In this document: in pieces, positions 11,101 to 17,970 of the stretch
Position numbering within the stretch: position 1 is the first letter of the stretch
How the letters are laid out: each line of letters begins with the position of its first letter
Assembly (NCBI RefSeq): GCF_040436315.1
Contig: NZ_AP031572.1
Coordinates: forward strand, 3,224,001 to 3,288,000
Direction of reading: 5' to 3'
DNA from: Synechocystis sp. LKSZ1
Lineage (GTDB): Bacteria; Cyanobacteriota; Cyanobacteriia; Cyanobacteriales; Microcystaceae
DNA length: 64,000 nucleotides
Position numbers and translations under genes: made by a program
The notes under the pieces: generated by a model
What the model saw: only the letters and a program-made list of their open reading frames with translations
What the model was told of the DNA's origin: nothing
The model's database searches: none

Positions 11101-11888
11101 TGACTCAAAAGCTAACAGTGACCACCTACGGCATCGATTCCTATACTCGAGCGCAACTGGAGGCCAATCCAGAGGCCATTACCAGCCGTCAGCCCAAGAT
11201 TGTGAGTCAGTTTGAAGTCTTGCCCCAGACAATACAACCTAAATCTCAATTAGTGGTAGGAACCCCAGGGGATGATGATTTGACGGCCCTCAATGGTGCA
11301 ACCTTTGACGGTCGCAATAACCAAGTCTTCACCGGAGCCGGTAACGATACTGTTGACCTCCTCTTTAACGCTGGTGCTTTTGGGGCCGGCAATAACCGTA
11401 TTAACCTCGGTCGCGGGGCCGACACCATCTTTGTCAACCAGCACGAGCGGGTTTTTGGTAGTGATGGGGATGATACCTTCGAGGCCAGTGAGGGCCGGGG
11501 CGGCAATCGTATTGCCGGTGGAGCCGGTAACGATACCTTCTTCCTGGGCCATAATGACCGGGCCCTGGGGGGTGAGGGCAACGACCAATTCTACGTCGGC
11601 ACTGGAGCCGATAACCTGCTCAGTGGTGGGGCTGGGGCCGACCAGTTCTGGCTGGTGAACGGGGAACTGCCCGAGGGGGCCAATACCATCCTCGACTTCC
11701 AAGCAGGAGTTGACGTAATCGGCTTCTCCGGTAGCGCGGCCCTGGGCATTAGTCCCACTAGCTTGACCTTGGTTCAGGCGGGGGCCAATACCGTCATTCG
11801 TCTGGGGACGCAAGCCCTGGGAATTCTGAACGGAATTGAGGCCGCAAGTCTCAACCTTACCGATGCCAGTCAATTTGTGTTTGCCTAA
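5115..11888 (+). CDS. giant secreted phosphatase: type I phosphodiesterase + phytase-esterase + 3-phytase + PhoD + RTX tail
   Basis: 2257 residues. (1) Residues ~1-700 are a type I phosphodiesterase/nucleotide pyrophosphatase of the alkaline phosphatase superfamily: metal ligand D11 (SLDGA), probable nucleophile T54 (SLTAPAH), then EQPDGSEH, SDHGF and GAHGYDP. (2) ~715-1090 looks like the 'esterase-like activity of phytase' domain (GGLSGVTYDA, SLDPEGIAL, SSEGEANP). (3) ~1093-1440 is a 3-phytase beta-propeller (DADDPAVYVN, NGGLRIYDL, QTEGMVVDQ, VEGLTIYY). (4) ~1475-2040 is PhoD-like (GVASGDTTQTSTVLWTR, FGDTIYGD, DDHEVTNDF). (5) ~2045-2257 has about six RTX nonapeptides (GAGNDT, GSDGDDT, GGEGND) and a hydrophobic end. 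There is no signal peptide; the RTX tail points to type I secretion. It should release phosphate from nucleotides, phytate and other esters outside the cell. The gene stands alone, followed by a terminator. The body has HIP1 octamers and codon use unlike its neighbours, while the tail resembles the host. Confidence 0.88.
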   Translation: MAPKVILISLDGATDTIVDKYLQTGVLSSSTGLGLLKSKGLSATANETITPSLTAPAHIAIATGSTAVNNDINANTFHLIANPFTSNTSGFAAPIGGYNYQSGIDPSESGNPTANPIWLALKNAGKTVVAATFPGADGVNIKSSTGIVLDKAADRTVDYTVPFGAFGGPFFTGGSGGRGFSLTAANFNVDSAQAVTGLNALGKTFYGAVKVANLETLTATALTGNSSAGYDLKVAAIDTSNDNTVNYDTLVVFDANVGIKGPSSLPSTGSAFIKVSDPKSIPFFFDGSNNKVGTAFYASTLAPDLSKVNIARYSAYYIPRPAESPGVIANVDDINNNIGFWAPQADFRFPERINTGLTQFSDAELEAIYEDQVKTFVEYQTKVLLRSIQQNPNADLVLGYIEQPDGSEHQFLLTDPRQATDFTNPNSIGAGQDAAKVARYKGYVETAYKLANEAVQKVIDTVGVDANGDPNSNIIVVSDHGFSPFHTAVSMNNLLKNAGFDSNKVRAITSGPAVNIYINLKGREPNGTVEVAEYLTLQQQVKTLLNSLVDTNPNYVNSGATSNKVFDKIYSRQVPANATTANEVINARGEFIGEDTGDVFALLSTGYNFDGVQSATAPVIRKGDDPNSQSTAVFSVPNFYGAHGYDPTLPDMKAIFYAAGPDVSQQSLGNVNNIDVAPTIEKILGVTPAATVNGTALTLNSVLPTPTEAGKTVVESSKLLANTTFATSFIPTGAAGTVNGNQVAIGGLSGVTYDAANDRYYAISDDRSSIAPARFYTFTLDKTTGAVTFTNVTPIKDAGGNFFGVNSLDPEGIALTKNGTVFISSEGEANPAVGRVTAPFVKEFNLTTGQEVRSLSIPTKFVPVVQDTNNNNVVDAGDTQTAGVRNNLAFESLTISPDQKTLFTATENALFQDGVAADVNNGTRSRIVQFNLTTGQAEKEYLYVTDKVAVSPNPANAFATNGLVDLLAIDNRGTFLALERSFSTGAVGTIANTGNTIKIYEISLQGATDISVNASLSSLTAEQLAAIAPVQKRLLLSLDSLNLPTGTDNIEGITFGPKLADGRQSIVLVSDNNFSSTQFTQILTLSADVVPTAAPLNETRPALIDDGTKPFSQRADADDPAVYVNATDASKSLVVTSVKNGGLRIYDLAGNLLQTINPSNPDIRYNNVDLQYGFTLGGQKVDIAVASDRNNDKLAIFKIDANGTGGNYLTNITDPSAATIFQGAPFTGEFDPDSISAYGLTIYRSPVTQDYYVFTSRRETGDIAQLKLVDKGNGAIGYQLVRNFTVPTIDGRDPQTEGMVVDQETGFLYIGQENVGIWKYGAEPNSSNVGTLIDKVKALGGKNLIEDVEGLTIYYGKDGAGYLFVSSQGDNTFAAYAREGNNDFIGRFAIGNNGAIDSVQESDGADVINVPLGGNFPFGAFITQDGSNDPAVLVEDDGELENISSNFKFVPFENIANAFATPLTIDTTSYDPRNPQANSLLNGVASGDTTQTSTVLWTRSNFTGNVKFEYSTKSDFSTIAGAKTATVTNPLQPVKVDVTGLTPDTNYFYRVTDAAGDIATGKFSTAAAIGKQTGLRFGVAGDWRGELAPYPAISNADDRNLKFFFEFGDTIYGDVASPALRNADGTEKSQATTLDDYRTKYTEVYGQRYGQNPWADLRASTSILATIDDHEVTNDFAGGAPIASDSRFQAAFPSDSGSALINDSTLFENGLQAFQEYKPIQDQFYGQTGDPRTAGERKLYRVNTYGSDAVNFVLDARSFRDPELAGVTNPNNPTQVGTFLAQSFNPSRTLLGRAQVDDLKHDLLKAQQDGITWKFINIPEPIQNLGIVGAGDRYEGYAAERTEILKFIDDNKINNVVFISADIHGTLVNNLTYQLGVGQAQIATNAFEITTGSVAYDAPFGPTVADLAVAAGLINSQQKAFYDSLPVANDADSTPNDKDDFIKSIVDGGLAPLGYDPLGLNNNLAQANGLINATLLQGDYVATHTYGWTEFDIDPLTQKLTVTTYGIDSYTRAQLEANPEAITSRQPKIVSQFEVLPQTIQPKSQLVVGTPGDDDLTALNGATFDGRNNQVFTGAGNDTVDLLFNAGAFGAGNNRINLGRGADTIFVNQHERVFGSDGDDTFEASEGRGGNRIAGGAGNDTFFLGHNDRALGGEGNDQFYVGTGADNLLSGGAGADQFWLVNGELPEGANTILDFQAGVDVIGFSGSAALGISPTSLTLVQAGANTVIRLGTQALGILNGIEAASLNLTDASQFVFA

Positions 11889-11894
11889 GCGCTG

Positions 11895-11916
11895 GGCCCC
11901 TACGGGGGCCTTTTTT
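11895..11916 (+). terminator. Rho-independent terminator of the phosphatase gene
   Basis: GGCCCC is paired with GGGGCC around a small TAC(G) loop and followed by six T residues. It starts seven bases after the stop codon. Confidence 0.85.
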
Positions 11917-11960
11917 AAGGCCCTTCTTTGACCATCACTTCAGAGCTTAGGGATTGCCTT

Positions 11961-11981
11961 TTATAGTAAAAAACACTATTA
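11961..11981. promoter_or_regulatory. candidate NrtR operator overlapping the NAD-operon promoter
   Basis: TTATAGT and ACTATTA form an imperfect palindrome (six of seven positions) around AAAAAAC. It is 39 bases before the pncB start. The left arm contains TATAGT, a plausible -10, so a bound repressor would block transcription. The third gene of the operon encodes a NrtR-like NUDIX regulator, which makes autoregulation of NAD genes a reasonable inference. I did not compare it with the published motif. Confidence 0.45.
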
Positions 11982-12020
11982 TTGGGGTAATCTTCCGACC
12001 CTGCTAAGCAGATTTCGGTC

Positions 12021-13355
12021 ATGATCACCCCTACGGCCTCTCGTCTTACCCTTGGTCTTGATGACCTTGCCCTTGTTACTGATCTCTATCAACTCACCAT
12101 GATGGCCTGCTATGCCGGTGAGGGCCTGGCAGAACAGACCGCCTGTTTTGAGTTATTTGTCCGTCGCTTGCCCCCGGATTTTGGCTACTTGATTGCCATG
12201 GGGCTCCAGGATGCCCTGACCTACCTGGAGCATTTACACTTTACGCCTCGTCAGATCGAACAACTCCAAGGTATGGGTCTGTTTGACCAGGCCCCGGCGG
12301 CTTTCTGGCAACAGTTGGCCCAATTCAAGTTTACCGGCTCGGTTTGGGCCGTACCGGAGGGCACCGCTGTGTTTGCCCAGGAACCCCTCCTGCGGATTGA
12401 AGCCCCCCTCTGGCAAGCTCAATTGGTGGAAACCTTTTTGCTCAATACCATCAACTATCAAACCCTGATTGCAACGCGGGCCGCTCGTTTGCGTCAAGTG
12501 GCAGGGCCAGGGGCAACCTTGTTAGAATTTGGCACCCGTCGGGCCTTTAGTCCCCAGGCAGCTCTCTGGGCGGCACGGGCAGCCTTGGCAGCAGGCTTTG
12601 ATGCCACCTCCAATGTCTTGGCGGCCCTGCAACTGGGGGAAAAACCCAGTGGTACCATGGCTCATGCTCTGGTCATGGCTTTTAAGGCCACGGCAGGGAC
12701 GGAGGACGAGGCCTTCACGGCTTTTCAGCGCTATTTTCCCCAGGCCCCTTTACTAATCGATACCTTTGACACGGTGGCAGCAGCAGAACGTTTGGCCCAG
12801 CAGGTGCAGGTTGGAAGCCGACAAGTGCGGGGAGTCCGCCTCGATTCAGGGGATTTAGTGGCCCTCTCCCAAACGGTGCGTCGGCTCTTACCCGACATCC
12901 AAATTTTCGCCAGTGGGGATTTGGATGAAGTCACCGTTGCGGCTTTAATTGCCCAGGGGGCCAGTTTAGACGGCTATGGTATTGGGACTAAATTAGTGAC
13001 AGGAAACCCCGTCAATGGTGTTTATAAATTGGTGGAGATCGGGGGCCAACCCACCCTCAAACGCTCTCAGGACAAGGCCACCTATCCCGGTCGTAAGCAA
13101 ATTTTTCGCTCGGTCCAGGCAGACCGCCTCGGTTTGGCCACGGAATCGCCTCTAACGGGAGAAGTTCCTCTCCTTCAACCAGTTATGGAACAGGGCCAAC
13201 GACGCTTAGCCTCCGAATCCCTGGCCCAATTGCGGCAACGTACGGCCCAATCGGTACAGGCCCTAGCCCCCGATCTACAGTCCATTACTGGCCCTCATCC
13301 CTATCCCGTTACGATTTCTGAGTCCCTCGAAGCCCTCCGTCAATCCCTGCTATGA
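12021..13355 (+). CDS. pncB: nicotinate phosphoribosyltransferase
   Basis: 444 residues, the usual size. It converts nicotinate, PRPP and ATP to nicotinate mononucleotide in the Preiss-Handler NAD salvage route in the cytoplasm. Recognisable motifs are LVTDLYQLTMMACY at the N-terminus, FELFVRRLP, EFGTRRAFSPQAA near residue 172, the phosphoribosyl-binding VRLDSGDL near residue 274 and YGIGTKLVTG near residue 322. The start has no clear Shine-Dalgarno but fits the family N-terminus. The stop overlaps the next gene, nadD, by four bases (ATGA), showing translational coupling. It is the first gene of a four-gene NAD operon that follows a candidate operator. Confidence 0.93.
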   Translation: MITPTASRLTLGLDDLALVTDLYQLTMMACYAGEGLAEQTACFELFVRRLPPDFGYLIAMGLQDALTYLEHLHFTPRQIEQLQGMGLFDQAPAAFWQQLAQFKFTGSVWAVPEGTAVFAQEPLLRIEAPLWQAQLVETFLLNTINYQTLIATRAARLRQVAGPGATLLEFGTRRAFSPQAALWAARAALAAGFDATSNVLAALQLGEKPSGTMAHALVMAFKATAGTEDEAFTAFQRYFPQAPLLIDTFDTVAAAERLAQQVQVGSRQVRGVRLDSGDLVALSQTVRRLLPDIQIFASGDLDEVTVAALIAQGASLDGYGIGTKLVTGNPVNGVYKLVEIGGQPTLKRSQDKATYPGRKQIFRSVQADRLGLATESPLTGEVPLLQPVMEQGQRRLASESLAQLRQRTAQSVQALAPDLQSITGPHPYPVTISESLEALRQSLL

Positions 13356-13942
13356 AAATCGCCCTGTTTGGTACCAGTGCTGACCCTCCTACCGCGGCCC
13401 ACCAGGCCATCCTGGAATGGTTGGCCCAAGATTACGACCAAGTCGCGGTTTGGGCGTCAGATAATCCCTTCAAGGCCCACCAGAGTCCTCTGCCCGACCG
13501 TTTGGCCATGCTGACCTTACTGGTGCAGAGTCTGGGCTATGGCCATATTCAGGTCTGGCCCGAACTTAGCGACCGCCGCAGTTTACTCAGTTTGCAACGG
13601 GCCCAGTCCCTGTGGGGGCCCCAGCAGGACTACAGTTTGGTGATTGGTTCTGACCTGATTCAACAAATTCATCAGTGGTACCAGGCCCCCCAACTCTTGA
13701 CCGCTGTTACGCTGGTAATTTTCCCTCGACCTGGTTATCCGATTAAGGCAGCGGATTTAGCGGCCTTAACCCAACGTGGTGCCCGCTATTGTTTGGTACC
13801 TGCCCAGGCCCCAGCGGTATCCTCCTCCCGTTACCGCCAAACCCAGGATCAAACCCTAATTCCTGAGCCAGTCAAGGACTATATCCAACGTCACCACCTG
13901 TATCTTCCCTGGGCCGTCGCCACACCGGAACAACGGCCATAA
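13352..13942 (+). CDS. nadD: nicotinate-nucleotide adenylyltransferase
   Basis: 196 residues, typical. It adenylates nicotinate mononucleotide to deamido-NAD, the step after pncB and before nadE. The nucleotidyltransferase motif is GTSADPPTAAH near the N-terminus (usual form GGxFDPxHxGH). Further motifs are VWASDNPFK, LVIGSDLIQQIHQWY near residue 95 and a late SSSRYR in place of the usual ISSTxIR. The last His of the first motif is present. It is translationally coupled to pncB by a four-base overlap. Confidence 0.9.
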   Translation: MKIALFGTSADPPTAAHQAILEWLAQDYDQVAVWASDNPFKAHQSPLPDRLAMLTLLVQSLGYGHIQVWPELSDRRSLLSLQRAQSLWGPQQDYSLVIGSDLIQQIHQWYQAPQLLTAVTLVIFPRPGYPIKAADLAALTQRGARYCLVPAQAPAVSSSRYRQTQDQTLIPEPVKDYIQRHHLYLPWAVATPEQRP

Positions 13943-13983
13943 ACCGAATCCTGTTAACCTAGCCGACTTTTTCCCGATTGTCT

Positions 13984-14703
13984 ATGCAACCTGTTTCTCC
14001 TAACGCCCTCGCCGATTTTAAGGTAGGTGTTGATAACGTCATTTTTTCCGTCGATAGTCAACTCAACCGTCTCCTCGTCCTCCTGGTCAAGCGTCAGGAA
14101 GACCCCTTTGCCGGTGATTGGAGCTTGCCCGGTACTTTGGTTCGTCAGGGAGAATCTCTAGAAGCCGCTGCCCAGCGTATTCTGGCGGAAAAAATTCAAG
14201 TCGATAACCTCTATTTAGAACAGCTTTATACCTTTGGGGGCCCTGGCCGAGACCCCCGTGAGGCCCCGGAACAGTACGATGTCCGCTATCTGTCCGTCAG
14301 CTACTTCGCCCTTGTCCGCTACGAAGAGGCCAAGCTGATGGAAAAAAATATCAGTACAGTTGCCTGGCACAATCTGCTCAATCTACCCTCCCTGGCCTTC
14401 GACCACCAGCAGATCCTAGACTACGGTTATCGTCGCCTCCGTAGCAAAGTGGAGTACAGTCCCATTGCCTTTGATGTCTTGCCGGAATGCTTTACTCTCA
14501 ACGAGTTGTACCAACTCTACAGCACGATTCTCGGGGCCAATTTTTCCGATTACTCCAACTTTCGGGCCAAATTGCTCAAGCTCGGCTTTTTAGCTGATAC
14601 CGGCCGCAAAGTGATCCGGGGGGCCGGTCGGCCGGCCAGTCTCTACCGCTTTAATGCTCAGGCCTTTTTGCCCTACCAAGATAAACCCCTCGTTTTTGTC
14701 TAA
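13984..14703 (+). CDS. nrtR: NrtR-like NUDIX transcriptional regulator of NAD metabolism
   Basis: About 239 residues. An N-terminal NUDIX fold (residues ~10-150) is followed by a winged-helix DNA-binding domain (NELYQLYSTILG, SNFRAKLLKLGFL, GAGRPASLYRF). That order is the hallmark of NrtR regulators, which bind ADP-ribose and repress NAD genes. The NUDIX box is degenerate: GESLEAAAQRILAEKI lacks the full REUxEE pattern, fitting a sensor rather than a hydrolase. ATG at 13984 is preferred to the TTG two codons upstream. It lies between nadD and nadE in one operon, and a palindrome in front of pncB is its likely operator. A true ADP-ribose hydrolase remains possible. Confidence 0.82.
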   Translation: MQPVSPNALADFKVGVDNVIFSVDSQLNRLLVLLVKRQEDPFAGDWSLPGTLVRQGESLEAAAQRILAEKIQVDNLYLEQLYTFGGPGRDPREAPEQYDVRYLSVSYFALVRYEEAKLMEKNISTVAWHNLLNLPSLAFDHQQILDYGYRRLRSKVEYSPIAFDVLPECFTLNELYQLYSTILGANFSDYSNFRAKLLKLGFLADTGRKVIRGAGRPASLYRFNAQAFLPYQDKPLVFV

Positions 14704-14707
14704 CGTC

Positions 14708-16378
14708 ATGAAACTTGCCCTGGCCCAACTCAATCCGACCATTGGTGATCTTGCCGGTAATGCCCAAAAAATTCTGGCCCAGGCCCAACGGGCCCACCAA
14801 GCAGGGGCAGATCTGCTATTGACCCCTGAATTGGCCCTTTGTGGCTATCCACCGCGGGATCTGTTGCTCGATCCCGCTTTTATCCAGGCCCTGGAACAGC
14901 AACTGCAAGACTTGGCCCAGGCCTGTCCGGCAGGTCTTGGCCTAATAGTGGGAACCGTGACCGCCAACCCCGAAGCCCAGACTCAGGGGGGCAAGGGCCT
15001 CTGGAATAGCGCCGTACTCCTGGGGGAGGGCCAAGTTCAGCACCGTTTTCATAAGCGTCTCCTGCCCACCTACGATGTCTTTGACGAAGACCGCTATTTT
15101 GCTCCCGGCGGGACCCAGGGGTATTTTCTCTGGGCAGGCCTGAAAATTGGCGTGACCATCTGCGAAGACCTCTGGAATGATGAGGCTTTTTGGGGCCAGC
15201 GCCGTTATGCCCATAATCCGTTAGCGGATTTGGCCCAGGCCGGGGTGGATTTGGTCTTGAACCTGTCGGCTTCGCCCTACAGCCTGGCCAAGCAACGTCT
15301 GCGGGAGGCCCTGGTTCAGCATAGCGCCCAGCGTTTTCAACTGCCCATCGTCTATGCGAATCAGGTGGGGGGGAATGACGACTTAATTTTTGACGGAGCC
15401 AGTTTTGCTGTTAATCGTCAGGGCCATTTACTGTGTCGGGCCAAGGCCTTTGCAGAAGAGCTGATTTACCTTGATTTTGAGACGACCCAGGGAGATTTTT
15501 TAGCCGGGCCTTGTCAATCATTACCAGAGTCAGAGCCGGCTGAACTCTTTGCAGCTCTGGTGTTGGGCGTGAAGGATTATCTACACAAATGCGGTTTTAG
15601 CCGGGCCGTACTGGGTCTAAGTGGGGGCATTGATTCTGCCTTGGTGGCGGCCATTGCCGTCGCGGCCCTGGGTGCCGAGAACGTTCTGGGAATTTTAATG
15701 CCCTCTCCCTACAGTTCCGACCACTCCCTCAGCGATGCTTTGGCCCTGGCCCAGAATCTGGGAATTACCACCCACACGGTTCCCATTGAACCGGCCATGG
15801 CCACCTACGACCAAATGCTGGCCCCCTTGTTTCAGGGAACACCCTTTGGCCTGGCCGAGGAAAATATTCAGGCCCGGATTCGGGGCAATGTATTGATGGC
15901 CATCGCCAACAAATTTGGCCACCTACTGCTAACCACCGGCAACAAGTCGGAAATGGCCGTGGGCTATTGTACTCTCTACGGCGATATGAACGGCGGCCTG
16001 GCTGTCATTGCCGACCTGCCAAAAACCCAAGTCTTTAAGCTCTGCCATTGGCTCAATCGAGAAGACGAAGTCATTCCGGCCCACATCCTGAGCAAACCCC
16101 CCAGTGCGGAACTCAAACCCGGCCAAGTAGATCAAGATTCCCTACCTCCCTACGAGATCCTGGACCGAATCCTAGAACGCTTTATCCACCATCACCAATC
16201 CCGTCAGGAAATTATTCAGGCCGGTTTTGAGCCGGAGACGGTTCACCGCGTTGCTCATCTGATCCGCCGGGCTGAATTTAAGCGTCGCCAGGCCGCCCCT
16301 GGCCTGAAGGTGACAGACCGGGCCTTTGGCAGTGGTTGGCGGATGCCCATTGCGATGAAACCCAGTTGGGAGGCGTGA
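14708..16378 (+). CDS. nadE: glutamine-dependent NAD+ synthetase
   Basis: 556 residues. It amidates deamido-NAD to NAD, using ammonia released from glutamine. The N-terminal glutaminase (CN-hydrolase) has its triad: E41 (LTPELALCGYPP), K116 (HKRLLPTYDVFDE) and C152 (TICEDLWND). The C-terminal synthetase has the P-loop GLSGGIDSALVA near residue 309 and the later TTGNKSEMAVGY. The start at 14708 follows the nrtR stop by four bases and gives the family N-terminus MKLALAQLNPTIGD; an upstream in-frame ATG lies inside nrtR and is rejected. It is the last gene of the operon pncB-nadD-nrtR-nadE. Confidence 0.95.
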   Translation: MKLALAQLNPTIGDLAGNAQKILAQAQRAHQAGADLLLTPELALCGYPPRDLLLDPAFIQALEQQLQDLAQACPAGLGLIVGTVTANPEAQTQGGKGLWNSAVLLGEGQVQHRFHKRLLPTYDVFDEDRYFAPGGTQGYFLWAGLKIGVTICEDLWNDEAFWGQRRYAHNPLADLAQAGVDLVLNLSASPYSLAKQRLREALVQHSAQRFQLPIVYANQVGGNDDLIFDGASFAVNRQGHLLCRAKAFAEELIYLDFETTQGDFLAGPCQSLPESEPAELFAALVLGVKDYLHKCGFSRAVLGLSGGIDSALVAAIAVAALGAENVLGILMPSPYSSDHSLSDALALAQNLGITTHTVPIEPAMATYDQMLAPLFQGTPFGLAEENIQARIRGNVLMAIANKFGHLLLTTGNKSEMAVGYCTLYGDMNGGLAVIADLPKTQVFKLCHWLNREDEVIPAHILSKPPSAELKPGQVDQDSLPPYEILDRILERFIHHHQSRQEIIQAGFEPETVHRVAHLIRRAEFKRRQAAPGLKVTDRAFGSGWRMPIAMKPSWEA

Positions 16379-16393
16379 AGGGGGAAACCAGCC

Positions 16394-17752
16394 CTAACCC
16401 AGGGGTAAATAAAGGGTCAGGATCTCCTCTTGGGGGGAGCGCCGACGAATGGTTAATTTGGCCCCCAGGGCCTGGAACAGATTCTTGGTGACATCTAGAT
16501 TCAGGCTAAGGCGGCCCGTTTCCGGCTGAAACAGGAGGATTTCCCCCAGGGCCTTGAGGGGATTCACCTCGTAGCTGGCCTGGATATGGAACTGTAGCTT
16601 CAGTTGATCCCCCGCCGTCCCCACCTGGAGTTGAATGGCCCCGCCGCCGGCCAAGCTCCGTACAAATTTTTCGATTAACCCGGTTAGTACTTGATCCAGC
16701 AAAATCGGATTGCTGGCCACCTGGGGCAGGGTGGAGGGCAGATCCACGGCTAAGGCAACGCCATGACGCTGGGCCTGGTGTTGCCACCGGGGAATACATT
16801 GCTGGAATAGTTGTTCTAGGGAAGTGGGAACCAGGGATAATGGTTCTTTCTGGGGACTGGTGGCCAATTCTGTCGCTCGGAAAATTAACTCCATACGGCC
16901 AATTTGCTCCGTACATTCCCGGTCGATGGCCTGGACTCGTTGCTTAATATCAGCGGGCAAGTCTCGACGTTTTAACAACAAACGGGTCATAGTACGGATA
17001 CTGGTCAGGGGAGTCCGAATTTCGTGGGTCAGGGCCTGGATCAATTCCACATCCACAGAAGGTGGCGATGGTCGGCCCTCCGGGATGGGCATGGGAGGGG
17101 GCGGGGCCAAATGAATGGGGGCCAGATAGCTAAGGAGATAATGGCTAAAGTCTGTAACGAGTTGGTAATCTGGTGTGGGGGCCTGCCAGTCGGTCAACCA
17201 GGGAGCGAGGCCGGACAGGGGTAAACGGGCCTGGAGTCGCGATAGGGCCGCCAGGAGTTGTTCTGGGTTAAAGCTAAAGTGAAATTGGGGTTGGCCCTGG
17301 GCATCCTCTCCTACCAGCATCAAGAGGCCAAAGCGCTCCGTTAAAAGCAGGCAAAATTGCTCCTGGGCCAGGGGGTCTTGGGGAGGAAGAAAGACTTCCT
17401 GAACGAGGGAAACACTAGGTTTAGTTCTGGCGCTTGCCAGGGTTGTTTCGGGTAAGCGGGCCAGGGGCAAACCGGCCAGGGGAGTCAAGACCACACTGGG
17501 GCAACGGGACAACAGGTCGGGATGACTTAAAACGGGCATGGGGCCGCAGAGACAAAGGCCCTGGACAATATTTTGATGCAGCAACAAAGTTTCGAGGGCG
17601 GCAACGGCGGCAAACCAATGGTACTGGGCCTGTTGTTGGGCCCTAGACCAGGACATCACTGTTGCCACAGGCAAAGTGGCCCGACCATTTGTCGTGGCAA
17701 TCGGGACAAAAAGATCACTTAGTTTGCTATCGACCCCTGGGCTTGAAATCAT
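16394..17752 (-). CDS. sensor histidine kinase with degenerate ATPase domain
   Basis: 452 residues with no membrane segment. Residues 1-230 are a sensory region without a domain I recognise, ending in a proline-rich linker (LAPPPPMPIPEGRPSPP). A HisKA dimerisation domain follows, with H243 in LTHEIRTPLTSIRT. The C-terminal part aligns with a HATPase, but the N-box Asn positions are gone (TGLIEKFVRS) and no DxGxG or GxG box is visible. It may bind ATP weakly, depend on a partner kinase, or act as a phosphotransfer or scaffold protein. It is divergently transcribed from the PP2C phosphatase gene with about 220 bases between likely starts, so the two could share regulation. Confidence 0.78.
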   Translation of the reverse strand: MISSPGVDSKLSDLFVPIATTNGRATLPVATVMSWSRAQQQAQYHWFAAVAALETLLLHQNIVQGLCLCGPMPVLSHPDLLSRCPSVVLTPLAGLPLARLPETTLASARTKPSVSLVQEVFLPPQDPLAQEQFCLLLTERFGLLMLVGEDAQGQPQFHFSFNPEQLLAALSRLQARLPLSGLAPWLTDWQAPTPDYQLVTDFSHYLLSYLAPIHLAPPPPMPIPEGRPSPPSVDVELIQALTHEIRTPLTSIRTMTRLLLKRRDLPADIKQRVQAIDRECTEQIGRMELIFRATELATSPQKEPLSLVPTSLEQLFQQCIPRWQHQAQRHGVALAVDLPSTLPQVASNPILLDQVLTGLIEKFVRSLAGGGAIQLQVGTAGDQLKLQFHIQASYEVNPLKALGEILLFQPETGRLSLNLDVTKNLFQALGAKLTIRRRSPQEEILTLYLPLG

Positions 17753-17970
17753 TGCGGTGGGGATACTCTACACTCTGCTCAAATCTTAAACGCAAGGGCC
17801 CGTTTTCCCTAGCCGTAGAACCGAACCGAGGGCTAGGCGATAACCGTGCCAATGCCTTTGGGCCCGGCGGTTGCTGGTTCAATCTGGGCGGGATCGAGAG
17901 TCTTTTTCCGTCGATGCGTCACGCAAAGTGCTATAAGCTAAGCAAGCTTTCAACTGTTTGGGAAAGTCCT

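Noticed and set aside
5115-11888. Antisense and alternative-frame ORFs inside the phosphatase gene
   Set aside because: All lack motifs and lie within an unbroken coding frame with strong domain matches.
17662-17970. Upstream extension of the PP2C phosphatase
   Set aside because: Overlaps the divergent kinase gene and adds residues with no domain; the ATG at 17971 directly precedes the first membrane helix.
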